Shown here piece after piece: positions 26,853 through 34,952 of a stretch of DNA of 64,000 nucleotides. Origin of the DNA: Caldilineaceae bacterium (GTDB lineage Bacteria > Chloroflexota > Anaerolineae > Caldilineales > Caldilineaceae); contig JALHQH010000002.1 of NCBI GenBank assembly GCA_022842065.1, positions 282,199 to 346,198 of the forward strand, in the 5' to 3' direction. The notes under the pieces are model-generated. The model ran no database searches. It saw only the letters and a list, made by a program, of their open reading frames with translations, and was not told the DNA's origin. Positions within the stretch are counted from its first letter, which is position 1. Every line of letters starts with the position of its first letter. Position numbers and translations under genes: made by a program.

Positions 26853-27841
26853 CAACCTCATCCGCAGCGGCTGCCCCATTGGCGTCGCCTCTGGACGAAA
26901 AACCGACCACTCACCCCAAGCGGCGTTGGCTGACTATACTCAAATGGCTAATCTCGCTGCTGCTGATCGGTTGGATCTTGTGGCGCACCGATTTGCGCGA
27001 AATTGGGGCCGCGCTCTTGGCTGCTTCGCCCTGGTTGCTGCTCTTGGCGGCGTCGCTGCATCTCATTGGGCTGCTCATTTCCGCCTACCGCTGGCGCTTG
27101 CTCCTGCGCGCGACGGGGGCGGATGCGGCGCTCCCCTTCCTGATGGAGTCCTACATGGTCAGCATCTTCTTTAACAATTTTCTGCCGTCGACCATTGGCG
27201 GCGATGCGATCCGGGCCTATGATTCCTGGCGGGTGGGGGTAAGTAAGAGTCAGGCCGTCGCCATTATTTTTGTAGATCGCTTTCTTGGGCTGGTGGCGTT
27301 AATGTGTTTTGCGCTGGTGGCCCTACCCTTTAGCGACAGTTTGACACAAACCGTGCCTTGGCTCAAACTATGGGTGCTGTTGGGCTTTGCCGCGATGCTG
27401 ACGGTGGTCTGGGCGATCTTCTTCCTACCCAGCCGGCTTGCCGATCTGATCGGTAAACTCCCCCTGCCCTTTTCAGCGAAAATTCAACGGCTGCTGGCGG
27501 CCTTTCTGACCTTTCAAGGACGGCGGGATGTGCTGCTGAAGCAATTAGGCTTGTCGCTGCTCTTACAAATCAATGTCATCATTCATTACTATTTGATTGC
27601 CCAGGCGCTCCACTTGGCGGTGCCGCTCTTTAGTTTCTTTTTGATGATCCCTTTGATCACTGTGATCATGATGTTACCCATTTCGATCAACGCCATTGGG
27701 ATCCGGGAGAGTGCCTTTAGCTTTTTTCTGGCGGCGAATGGGGTCGCCGCCGCGGATGCGGTGGCGCTGGCCTGGATCGCGTATGGGCTTGTGCTCTTAC
27801 AAGGCGTGATTGGGGGCATTTTTTACGCGTTGCGCAAGTAA
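26837..27841 (+). CDS. LPG-synthase transmembrane-domain / flippase-like membrane protein
   Basis: A 334-residue polytopic membrane protein of the UPF0104/LPG_synthase_TM family, the flippase-like domain of lysylphosphatidylglycerol synthases, here without the aminoacyl-transfer domain. The family signature NNFLPSTIGGDAIR lies near 114-127, with about eight hydrophobic segments around it. The ATG at 26837 overlaps the hydrolase by 16 bases and has AGGAG nine bases upstream. Roles suggested for the family are lipid or lipid-linked glycan translocation. With no MOP-type Wzx in the block, it is a candidate for that step, but this is inference. Confidence 0.85.
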   Translation: MAGRVATSSAAAAPLASPLDEKPTTHPKRRWLTILKWLISLLLIGWILWRTDLREIGAALLAASPWLLLLAASLHLIGLLISAYRWRLLLRATGADAALPFLMESYMVSIFFNNFLPSTIGGDAIRAYDSWRVGVSKSQAVAIIFVDRFLGLVALMCFALVALPFSDSLTQTVPWLKLWVLLGFAAMLTVVWAIFFLPSRLADLIGKLPLPFSAKIQRLLAAFLTFQGRRDVLLKQLGLSLLLQINVIIHYYLIAQALHLAVPLFSFFLMIPLITVIMMLPISINAIGIRESAFSFFLAANGVAAADAVALAWIAYGLVLLQGVIGGIFYALRK

Positions 27842-27902
27842 ATAGAACCGGCTACCAACCTGATTTAGCGTTGGCGTAGTAGGTGCAAGTACGGGAGAGA
27901 AA

Positions 27903-29654
27903 ATGCATTACCAACGGCAATATGGGTATATCGGCGGTTCGATCATTCTGCTCTGTGCAGTTGTCCTCTTTTGGCAATTCGGCGCGCGCGTTACCCAACA
28001 AAATGAAGCCTGGCCACCGGAACCCATCCGCATGGAAAATTTTCCATTCATCGTGGCTCAACAACAGATCAGCACAACAGAAGCGACCACTGGCACAGCA
28101 ATCACACCGACGGTAGAGACGCCACTCTTTGGGATTTTTGAAGCAGCATTTACCCACACCGGGGATTATGCCAATCCATACACCGCGCTGACAGCCACCG
28201 CGGCCTTTGCTCGTCCTGATGGCTCGATTTGGACGATCCCCCTATTTTGGGATGGGGAGACAACGTGGAAGCTCCGCCTGAGCCCGGATCTGGTCGGGAC
28301 ATGGGTCTACCAGCTCAGTTCCGCCGACCCTGGCCTCAATCACCAAATCGGCAGCTTTCGCACGGTGCCTTCGACCAACAAGGGGGGGATTACGGCGATG
28401 GCGGATTATCCCTATTACCTGCAATACCAAGATGGCACCCCCATGTGGTTAATGGGGGATACCCAATGGGCCGCCTATGTTTCAAATCCGGCGGAAGAGT
28501 TTGATCGGACCACGCTGTTTGATTACCTGGATGTGCGGGCGGCGCAAGGTTACAACTATGTGCATAGCATGTTGTTTGGCGTGCAATTACCGCTCGAGAA
28601 TGAGGGCGGCAAGTTCTTCACCAGCCTGGCCGATGAACGCTTCAATCCCGGCTATTTTCAGGAAGTTGATCACAGAATCAGCTACATGAATGAAAAAGGG
28701 ATCACTGCTGGCATTGTCCTAGCCTGGGGTGCGCACGCCAATTCTTGGCTCGACTTTCCATCGCAGGCCGCGCGCCATCGCTATGCCCGTTATGTCGCGG
28801 CGCGCTACAGTGCCTACAATGTCACCTTTATTGTGGCCGGCGAATGGAGCCTGGGCCGGCTGAGCAGCCAGTTGTATCGACGCCTGGGTGAAGAGATCAT
28901 GCAGAGCGATCCGCATAATCGCTTACGCGGCATTCATCCCAATTCTGATGGCGCACAAAATCGCGCCTACTTTCAGGATCACTGGATGACCTTTGGTGAA
29001 TATCAACAATATTATGGCGGTTTGCCATCGACGACGACCAAAGATGCAACCGATGCCTCACGCGATAATCTGCGCACCAAGTTGTTGCAGGGACGGAATC
29101 GCGCTAAACCGGTCATCAATAGCGAATATGCCTACTATTTGCGCGATCTCAATAGCGACAACGAAATTGACAAAGCGAATTCGCACAACCGCACCGCGTT
29201 TCGCCGGTCATCGTGGGTGATCGTCATGGCCGGTGGGCACTTTGTGACCGGCTTTGGCAGCACCTATTTCGGCGGCGTGCGCAGCCCCGGCCCTTTTACG
29301 CTGGAGACGCCGCATAACGATGATGGCGAAGCGGATCTCATCACCATCAAAGCCTTTTTTCAACCGCTGACCTGGTGGACCCTGGAACCACAAGATGATT
29401 TGATACAGGGGACAGGCGGTGGTTATCGCTATCTGCTGGCTGATCCGGGCAAAACATATGTCGTTTACACTGCCGGCACGACCACTGCGACCATCACCCT
29501 TGCCGGCAGTGATGCGACCACCTATACCGTCAAGCGCTATGATACGCGCACAGGCACGTACACCGATCTGCCCCCGCAGACGGGTGCAAGCACGCTCACT
29601 TTAACCATTCCCGATACGCAAGACTGGGTCTTTTTGGTGCAGGCCGCGTCCTAG
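27903..29654 (+). CDS. Apiosidase-like glycoside hydrolase (DUF5060 - DUF4038 - collagen-binding-like C-domain)
   Basis: A 583-residue exported protein with one N-terminal membrane segment (about 11-30). A beta-sandwich (about 75-155; FTHTGDYANPYTALTATAAF) matches DUF5060. The TIM-barrel that follows (from about 158; WLMGDTQWAAY) matches DUF4038/GH140-type apiosidase-like enzymes, with conserved aromatic and acidic residues through VAGEWSLGR and NSEYAYY. A C-terminal beta domain (about 500-583) resembles the putative collagen-binding domain that often closes such proteins. Outside the cell it would cleave or remodel a glycan; the substrate is unknown. GGGAGAG precedes the ATG. It is the only hydrolase of this type in the block and may trim the exported polymer. 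Confidence 0.85.
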   Translation: MHYQRQYGYIGGSIILLCAVVLFWQFGARVTQQNEAWPPEPIRMENFPFIVAQQQISTTEATTGTAITPTVETPLFGIFEAAFTHTGDYANPYTALTATAAFARPDGSIWTIPLFWDGETTWKLRLSPDLVGTWVYQLSSADPGLNHQIGSFRTVPSTNKGGITAMADYPYYLQYQDGTPMWLMGDTQWAAYVSNPAEEFDRTTLFDYLDVRAAQGYNYVHSMLFGVQLPLENEGGKFFTSLADERFNPGYFQEVDHRISYMNEKGITAGIVLAWGAHANSWLDFPSQAARHRYARYVAARYSAYNVTFIVAGEWSLGRLSSQLYRRLGEEIMQSDPHNRLRGIHPNSDGAQNRAYFQDHWMTFGEYQQYYGGLPSTTTKDATDASRDNLRTKLLQGRNRAKPVINSEYAYYLRDLNSDNEIDKANSHNRTAFRRSSWVIVMAGGHFVTGFGSTYFGGVRSPGPFTLETPHNDDGEADLITIKAFFQPLTWWTLEPQDDLIQGTGGGYRYLLADPGKTYVVYTAGTTTATITLAGSDATTYTVKRYDTRTGTYTDLPPQTGASTLTLTIPDTQDWVFLVQAAS

Positions 29655-29670
29655 ACCATTCCAAAGAAAT

Positions 29671-29758
29671 AATTATCCACGAAAACACACGAAGTCACAC
29701 GAAGGGTAAGTTTTTCTTTGTGTCTTCGTGCGGGTACCCACTGGGCGTGTGGATAATT
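29671..29758. repeat. 88-bp inverted repeat before a GT-C gene
   Basis: The outer arms AATTATCCAC (29671-29680) and GTGGATAATT (29749-29758) are exact complements. The interior has ACACGAAG units on the left and CTTTGTGTCTTCGTG on the right. It fills much of the 232-bp gap between the hydrolase and the GT-C gene. Confidence 0.65.
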
Positions 29759-29886
29759 TAAATTTTGAATTGGCATTAGTCAAAGTCAACCACGCCAAAC
29801 CAACCACTGCAGAAGCGCAAAGCTGCGCCAGCTGTGAATCGTCACCACAGCCGGCTGGCACAGCAAAAAGGTTCCAGGAAGCAATT

Positions 29887-31530
29887 ATGACCGCATCTGT
29901 CGCGCGCAAAGGTCTACGGTTCGAAGTGTATACTATTGGTGGCCAGTGGCTACTGCTATTCATCATCTTCAGTGCCGCCCTTTTACGCTTCTATAAATTG
30001 GGTGAATGGAGCTTTTGGATCGAGGAACATCATACGCTTAGACACGTTACAGCGCTGAATTTGTTTGAGGCTGCGGGTTATCGGCCGGTCTTTTTTCTGC
30101 TCAGCAAACCGTTCTTGGCCATTTTGGGGATCAACGAATGGTCGGCCCGCTTCCTGCCGGTGTTGATCGGGATCAGCACCATTCCGATCCTCTATTGGGT
30201 TACAAAGCAGATCAGCGGGACACTGGTTGCCACCCTGGCCACCCTGCTATTGGCGATCTCACCCTGGCATATCTACTGGTCACAAAACGCGCGGTTCTAC
30301 ACCCTGCTGCTCCTGCTCTTTAGTGTAGCCGCCTTTGCCTTTTACTGGGGCATTGAGCACGACAATTTCAGGGCGATCCTCGCTGCCGGCCTGCTCTTGG
30401 GCATCGCCCTGGCGACAAGTGGGATTGCCATCTTGTTGTTACCGGTCTTTGTCCTCTATTTTCTTTTGCTCAAACTACTGCCCTTTGGCAGACCGCCGGG
30501 CTTACGCTGGCGCAATCTAGCGCCTTTTTTTGTGGTACCATTGGTTGGCTATCTGTTGTTTGATGGCTATCGCGTGCTCTACCAAGGGCAAGTGCCCATT
30601 CCGCTCGATGTTTACCGCAAATTTTTTGCACCTTCGACCGCCTCCTTTGTCGGTCTCGCCAATCCTTATGTACTGGTCACCGCCGTTGTTCACCCGACAG
30701 GAACACCCGTGGCACTGCTAGCCGCGTTGGGTAGTTTTCTACTGCTGAGTCGGCGCAGCCGCATTGGCCTTTTCTGTTCGTTAGCGGCCTTTTTGCCGCT
30801 AGGTACGCTCATGGGGCTGACCCCCTTTGCCAGTGTATCTAACCGCTATGTTTTCATGGCGCTCTTTTTCTGGCTACTGTTGGCAGCGCTGGGGATCAAA
30901 GAAATCGCAGCACATACCCAAAAACAACGGCTGATTCTGCTCATCCCGCTGGCCGGCTTTGCCCTGCTCTTTTTACGCGATCCCACGATTGACGATGTGC
31001 GCTATTACCTGGGGACGCGGCCCGACTTTGGGTTATTCCTTGCCCTACTTCTGGGCGGCTGGTTGATTGGTGCGTACTTATTATGGCGTCAGGCCGCCGC
31101 GGTGACGCAGCGCGGCAGCGCGGCAGCGATCTTTATTTTACTGAGCATCACGCTCTTACATGCAGGATTGGCAAACAAGCTTTATTACCACTACGAAGAT
31201 GGGCACCGCGAAAATTGGGCGGCGGCCACGGCCTTGATTCGGGCCGAACGGGCGGAAAACGATGCTGTCATTGCGGCCATGTATACCATGGGCACCTATT
31301 ATCTCAACGAAAATGTACGCGATATACAAACTGTCAACTTGGCAACAATTTTACAGGAAAACCAGCGCGCGTGGTTCATTGAAGATGAGTTTATGCAGAT
31401 TGTGATGGGTCATCAGTTTGCCCAATGGGCAACGAACCATTGTACGGTGGTCGGCAATTGGGATCGGTATGATACCGGACGCATCCAAAAAATGCGGGTT
31501 CACCGGTGTGAAGCGCCTCCAGATCAATAG
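29887..31530 (+). CDS. GT-C membrane glycosyltransferase (GT39-like), EE variant
   Basis: A 547-residue polytopic protein expected to transfer sugars from polyprenyl-phosphate donors outside the membrane. The first helix is followed by LRFYKLGEWSFWIEEHHT, where the GT-C acidic pair is Glu46-Glu47. Its paralogue at 33354 has Asp-Glu in the same place. The segment SPWHIYWSQNARFY near 124-137 is shared with that paralogue too. About eleven hydrophobic segments are visible, with a soluble C-terminal domain from about 440. I chose the ATG at 29887 because AGGAAG lies just upstream; the open frame extends back to 29728 across the repeat. Confidence 0.85.
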   Translation: MTASVARKGLRFEVYTIGGQWLLLFIIFSAALLRFYKLGEWSFWIEEHHTLRHVTALNLFEAAGYRPVFFLLSKPFLAILGINEWSARFLPVLIGISTIPILYWVTKQISGTLVATLATLLLAISPWHIYWSQNARFYTLLLLLFSVAAFAFYWGIEHDNFRAILAAGLLLGIALATSGIAILLLPVFVLYFLLLKLLPFGRPPGLRWRNLAPFFVVPLVGYLLFDGYRVLYQGQVPIPLDVYRKFFAPSTASFVGLANPYVLVTAVVHPTGTPVALLAALGSFLLLSRRSRIGLFCSLAAFLPLGTLMGLTPFASVSNRYVFMALFFWLLLAALGIKEIAAHTQKQRLILLIPLAGFALLFLRDPTIDDVRYYLGTRPDFGLFLALLLGGWLIGAYLLWRQAAAVTQRGSAAAIFILLSITLLHAGLANKLYYHYEDGHRENWAAATALIRAERAENDAVIAAMYTMGTYYLNENVRDIQTVNLATILQENQRAWFIEDEFMQIVMGHQFAQWATNHCTVVGNWDRYDTGRIQKMRVHRCEAPPDQ

Positions 31531-31573
31531 CGGGCTGGTTCATGCGTCAGGTAATGAAGGCAATGGGTGCAGT

Positions 31574-32047
31574 ATGTTCAAAGTGTGGCGCGCTTTATAC
31601 CAAAAAGGGCCCTATCTATTCACCTCAATGGTGATTCTGGTTTTCCTACTGGTCCAAGCTGGCGAAAGTTTTGTGATCTTATGTCGCTGGAAGTGCGCCC
31701 CCTGGCCGTTTATGAATTACCCCATGTATCGCGAAGCCTATACAGTGGGCGATCAGGTAAACCAATATGTGGTATTCGCCAGCTTTGCAGATTTAACCGA
31801 GGCGGAAATTCATTTCACCGAGTTAAATTTAGATTCCTGGTTCAAGTTCAGGAACTTCATTGATGCCATCCGGCGGCGTGATCTGGCAAAAATCAGGCCG
31901 CTACTAGCGGTGTACCAACAGCACAAGGGCAAAGTGGTGATTGGCCTTCGTCTAGAAGATCAGCCGCTGCTGCTGACGGCGGCAGGGCTGATGGCGCAGC
32001 CAACGCGGCAGTTACAGCTCTCGATACCGACACAGGAGGAAAAATGA
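31574..32047 (+). CDS. Small membrane protein paired with HTTM gene
   Basis: A 157-residue protein I do not recognise as a named family. It has one clear N-terminal membrane helix (about 14-33), then CRWKCAPWPFMNYPMY, a Cys/Trp/Tyr-rich stretch, and a polar domain that would lie outside or at the membrane face. It overlaps the HTTM gene by ATGA, so the two are translationally coupled and probably form a pair. Small proteins of this size next to HTTM proteins are known to me only in general terms. The open frame extends back into the previous gene, but the ATG at 31574 keeps a short intergenic gap. Confidence 0.7.
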   Translation: MFKVWRALYQKGPYLFTSMVILVFLLVQAGESFVILCRWKCAPWPFMNYPMYREAYTVGDQVNQYVVFASFADLTEAEIHFTELNLDSWFKFRNFIDAIRRRDLAKIRPLLAVYQQHKGKVVIGLRLEDQPLLLTAAGLMAQPTRQLQLSIPTQEEK

Positions 32048-33345
32048 AGCTAGTCGGTATTTGGCAGCAGTACTGGTTTCGTTCGAGTGCACTGCTTAAT
32101 CTAGCCATTGTACGCTTGGTGGCGGTTACTTTTCAACTCTACTATGTAACCAACAATGATAGCGGGTACTACTACGATCGCTTTCTACACCTGGCCCGTT
32201 TACCCGATGCACTCTATCAACCCTTGCTGATGCTCCGTGTGCTGGTGCTACCTTTCAGTTGGGGCGGCGAATGGTATCGCCCAACGTTCAGTGTGCTGCT
32301 GGTCGTGTATTGGTTGACGATGGCCGTTGGTCTTTGTGCGTTAATCGGTTTCAAGACGAACGTTAGCCTGCTTGGCTTTGCGATTGGCAACCTATTCCTA
32401 CAAGCATTTCAGTACTCCTTCGGCGAGCGTCATCATACCGAAGGGTTGATGATGATGGCACTGCTTTTTCTCGCGCTCAGTCCTGCCGGGGCTGTACTCT
32501 CGGTTGACGACTGGCAACGGCGCGTACGGCACAACGTACAGCAGCAAAGGCTGGTGCCATTTCGCCCATCAGAGGAAAACAGCCCCTTTGCCCACTGGCC
32601 CTTACAGTTGATTCAGTACATGTTTGCGTTGATCTATTTATCAGCCGCGCTCAACAAGTGGCTGGTCGGTGGCACTGAGTGGCTCAATGGCGATACGCTG
32701 CAGTTCTATCTACTCTATGATGGCATGCGAGCAGACAGAGCCTTGGGCGTTTGGCTGGGTCAATTTCACCTGTTGGCGGTGCTATTATCGTGGGTAACGC
32801 TTTGGTTTGAATGGACCTTCTTTTTGGTGCTTATTTTTCCAGTTTTAGCCTGGATCTATGTACCAATGGGCATCGCGCTGCATCTGGGCATAGAATTGAC
32901 AATGGGGGCAACCTTCTTTCAATTTATTGTTTTATACACCGCTTTCATCCCCTGGACAGCGCTGATTAAAATTTACGCCAATCGGTTCGCAGCAACGGGG
33001 GCGAAACCGGTGATCAACTTTGACGGACGCTGCGTGCGCTGTGTGCAGGCGGTGACGTGGTTACAGTACTTTGATTGGTTTGACCGGCTCACGTTTCGTG
33101 AGCTGGAGGCAGTGGGGCCGCGGCACCCGCCCCCTGATGGCTCAACTTTGCCCACCACTCTACGTCATGAACTATCTGTTTTGCTGCCCAATGGGGGTCT
33201 GGCACAAGGGTTCTTTGCCTTGCGAGCTTTGCTCAGTTATCTGCCATTGCTCTGGCCTTGCGTACCCATCTTCTATGCACCTTTTGCCACAGTCGCCGGG
33301 CCAAAATTCGCGCAACTTTTTGAACACCGTTACAGAGAAAGCTAA
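32044..33345 (+). CDS. HTTM (vitamin K gamma-carboxylase-like) membrane protein fused to DCC thiol domain
   Basis: A 433-residue protein. The first ~310 residues hold about eight hydrophobic segments of the HTTM type, a bacterial membrane family related to vitamin K-dependent gamma-glutamyl carboxylase. The last ~115 residues start with INFDGRCVRCVQ near 321-332, the DxxCxxC signature of the DUF393/DCC thiol-disulfide family. The fusion suggests a redox reaction at the membrane. It overlaps its small partner by ATGA and ends eight bases before a GT-C gene. No substrate is known; carboxylation is not implied by homology alone. Confidence 0.82.
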   Translation: MKLVGIWQQYWFRSSALLNLAIVRLVAVTFQLYYVTNNDSGYYYDRFLHLARLPDALYQPLLMLRVLVLPFSWGGEWYRPTFSVLLVVYWLTMAVGLCALIGFKTNVSLLGFAIGNLFLQAFQYSFGERHHTEGLMMMALLFLALSPAGAVLSVDDWQRRVRHNVQQQRLVPFRPSEENSPFAHWPLQLIQYMFALIYLSAALNKWLVGGTEWLNGDTLQFYLLYDGMRADRALGVWLGQFHLLAVLLSWVTLWFEWTFFLVLIFPVLAWIYVPMGIALHLGIELTMGATFFQFIVLYTAFIPWTALIKIYANRFAATGAKPVINFDGRCVRCVQAVTWLQYFDWFDRLTFRELEAVGPRHPPPDGSTLPTTLRHELSVLLPNGGLAQGFFALRALLSYLPLLWPCVPIFYAPFATVAGPKFAQLFEHRYRES

Positions 33346-33353
33346 AGCCACGC

Positions 33354-34796
33354 ATGAAATCGATTGATGCAGACAAAGTTGAGTTTCAACTCAACGCCAC
33401 TTATCAAGCGCTGCTGCTCCTGCTGATTACGCTACTTGCCGCGGCGTTACGTTTCTATAAACTGGGGGCGTGGAGCTTTTGGGGGGACGAAGTCATCACC
33501 GTGGACAGGGCGAGTCATGGCTTGTTCTACAACGGTGTTTCCTTAATCGCGACCTCAAGAATCCTCACCTGGCTGAGCTTGAACTGGTTTGACATTAGCG
33601 AATGGAGCGCCAGGTTACCGGCGGCGTTGGCTGGTATCGTCTCGATTCCGATTCTCTATTTTCCCATTCGCAAAATTTTTGGCCCCATCACGGCCTTGTT
33701 AGCCATGCTCTTCCTAGCCGTCGCGCCTTGGCATCTTTACTGGTCCCAGAATGCGCGTTTTTACGCAGTGCTATTGCTTTTTTATACGTTGGCACTGCTG
33801 ACCTTTTACATTGGCATTGAAAAAGATCGGCCGCTCTATCTGCTGCTTGCCATGTTATTCTTGGGGTTGGCGATGATGGAACGGCTCAGTTCGCTGTTAT
33901 TAATGCCTGTGATTGTCGCCTATCTAGGCCTGGTGGCGATCCTCCCGTTTGAGAAACCGGCCGGCCTGCGCCTGCGCAATCTGATCCTCTTTTTTGCACC
34001 AGGGATGTTGGCAGGCATCGTCTTAGCACTCCCCTATTTGCGCGACCCGGCGCGCTGGTGGACGAACATGGCTTGGCTCAACAACAATCCCTTTTGGCTC
34101 CTGGCCGGCGTTGTTTACTACATTGGCCTGCCGGTAATTTGTATTGGGGGGTTGAGTGGACTCTATTTTCTGTTCAAAAAAGAGCGGGCGGCCTTGTTGT
34201 TGCTTCTCGGGGCGATTGTCCCGATCGTGGTGGTGATGGCGATTTCGCTCTTTCAGTATACCGCCAATCGCTACATTCTTGTTGCCCTCCCCTGTTGGCT
34301 CATCTTGGCCGCGCTCGGGGCCAAAGAGCTCTTCTGGGACACCCCGCCCAAGGCCAGAGTACTGGCGCTGGGGGCCTTAGCCATCTTAGTCATCGGGCCA
34401 TTGAGCGAAAATTTTCTCTACTATCGCTACCAAAATGGCAACCGCGACGACTGGAAGAGCGCCTTTGCCTATATCCAACAGCAGCGGGCACCCGAAGATC
34501 TAATCGTCGTGCCCAACGCGCTGCTGGGAAAGTATTATCTGCGCGGCAACCTGGCGAAGATGGATAGTCTGGATTTGACGACCCTGCCCAGCATGGAGCA
34601 CAAAGTCTGGTTTGTCGAGGATATGAATGTCAGCACAAAATGGCCGCATGTATTGGCCTGGATTCACGACCATGCCGTGCAAGTAGCGCAAATGGATGTG
34701 CATGTGCAAGCCCGTACCTATAAAATGCGTGTCTACCGCTATGACCCGCAAAATCCGTCTCCGGCCGACAGTTGGTCTACAGCCAAAACACCATAA
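33354..34796 (+). CDS. GT-C membrane glycosyltransferase (GT39-like), DE form
   Basis: A 480-residue polytopic transferase and clear paralogue of the 29887 protein. LRFYKLGAWSFWGDEVIT near 32-49 carries the usual Asp45-Glu46 pair, and APWHLYWSQNARFY near 123-136 is shared. About eleven hydrophobic segments precede a soluble tail with YRYQNGNRDDWKSAF near 362. It should use a polyprenyl-phosphate sugar outside the membrane. It starts eight bases after the HTTM-DCC gene, so the HTTM pair is sandwiched between two related GT-C genes. Acceptor unknown. Confidence 0.87.
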   Translation: MKSIDADKVEFQLNATYQALLLLLITLLAAALRFYKLGAWSFWGDEVITVDRASHGLFYNGVSLIATSRILTWLSLNWFDISEWSARLPAALAGIVSIPILYFPIRKIFGPITALLAMLFLAVAPWHLYWSQNARFYAVLLLFYTLALLTFYIGIEKDRPLYLLLAMLFLGLAMMERLSSLLLMPVIVAYLGLVAILPFEKPAGLRLRNLILFFAPGMLAGIVLALPYLRDPARWWTNMAWLNNNPFWLLAGVVYYIGLPVICIGGLSGLYFLFKKERAALLLLLGAIVPIVVVMAISLFQYTANRYILVALPCWLILAALGAKELFWDTPPKARVLALGALAILVIGPLSENFLYYRYQNGNRDDWKSAFAYIQQQRAPEDLIVVPNALLGKYYLRGNLAKMDSLDLTTLPSMEHKVWFVEDMNVSTKWPHVLAWIHDHAVQVAQMDVHVQARTYKMRVYRYDPQNPSPADSWSTAKTP

Positions 34797-34952
34797 AACG
34801 CGTCACCATCACCAAACCCACCGTGTCAGTGTGCCAGATGTAGGCACCGCTACCCCATTGCGCCCCGATCAGCAGGACATGCCAGGGTGCCGGTTCGTGC
34901 CACCGGCCAGGTACCTGCTGGATTTGTCGCGGCGATCAGAAAGGAATCAGGT

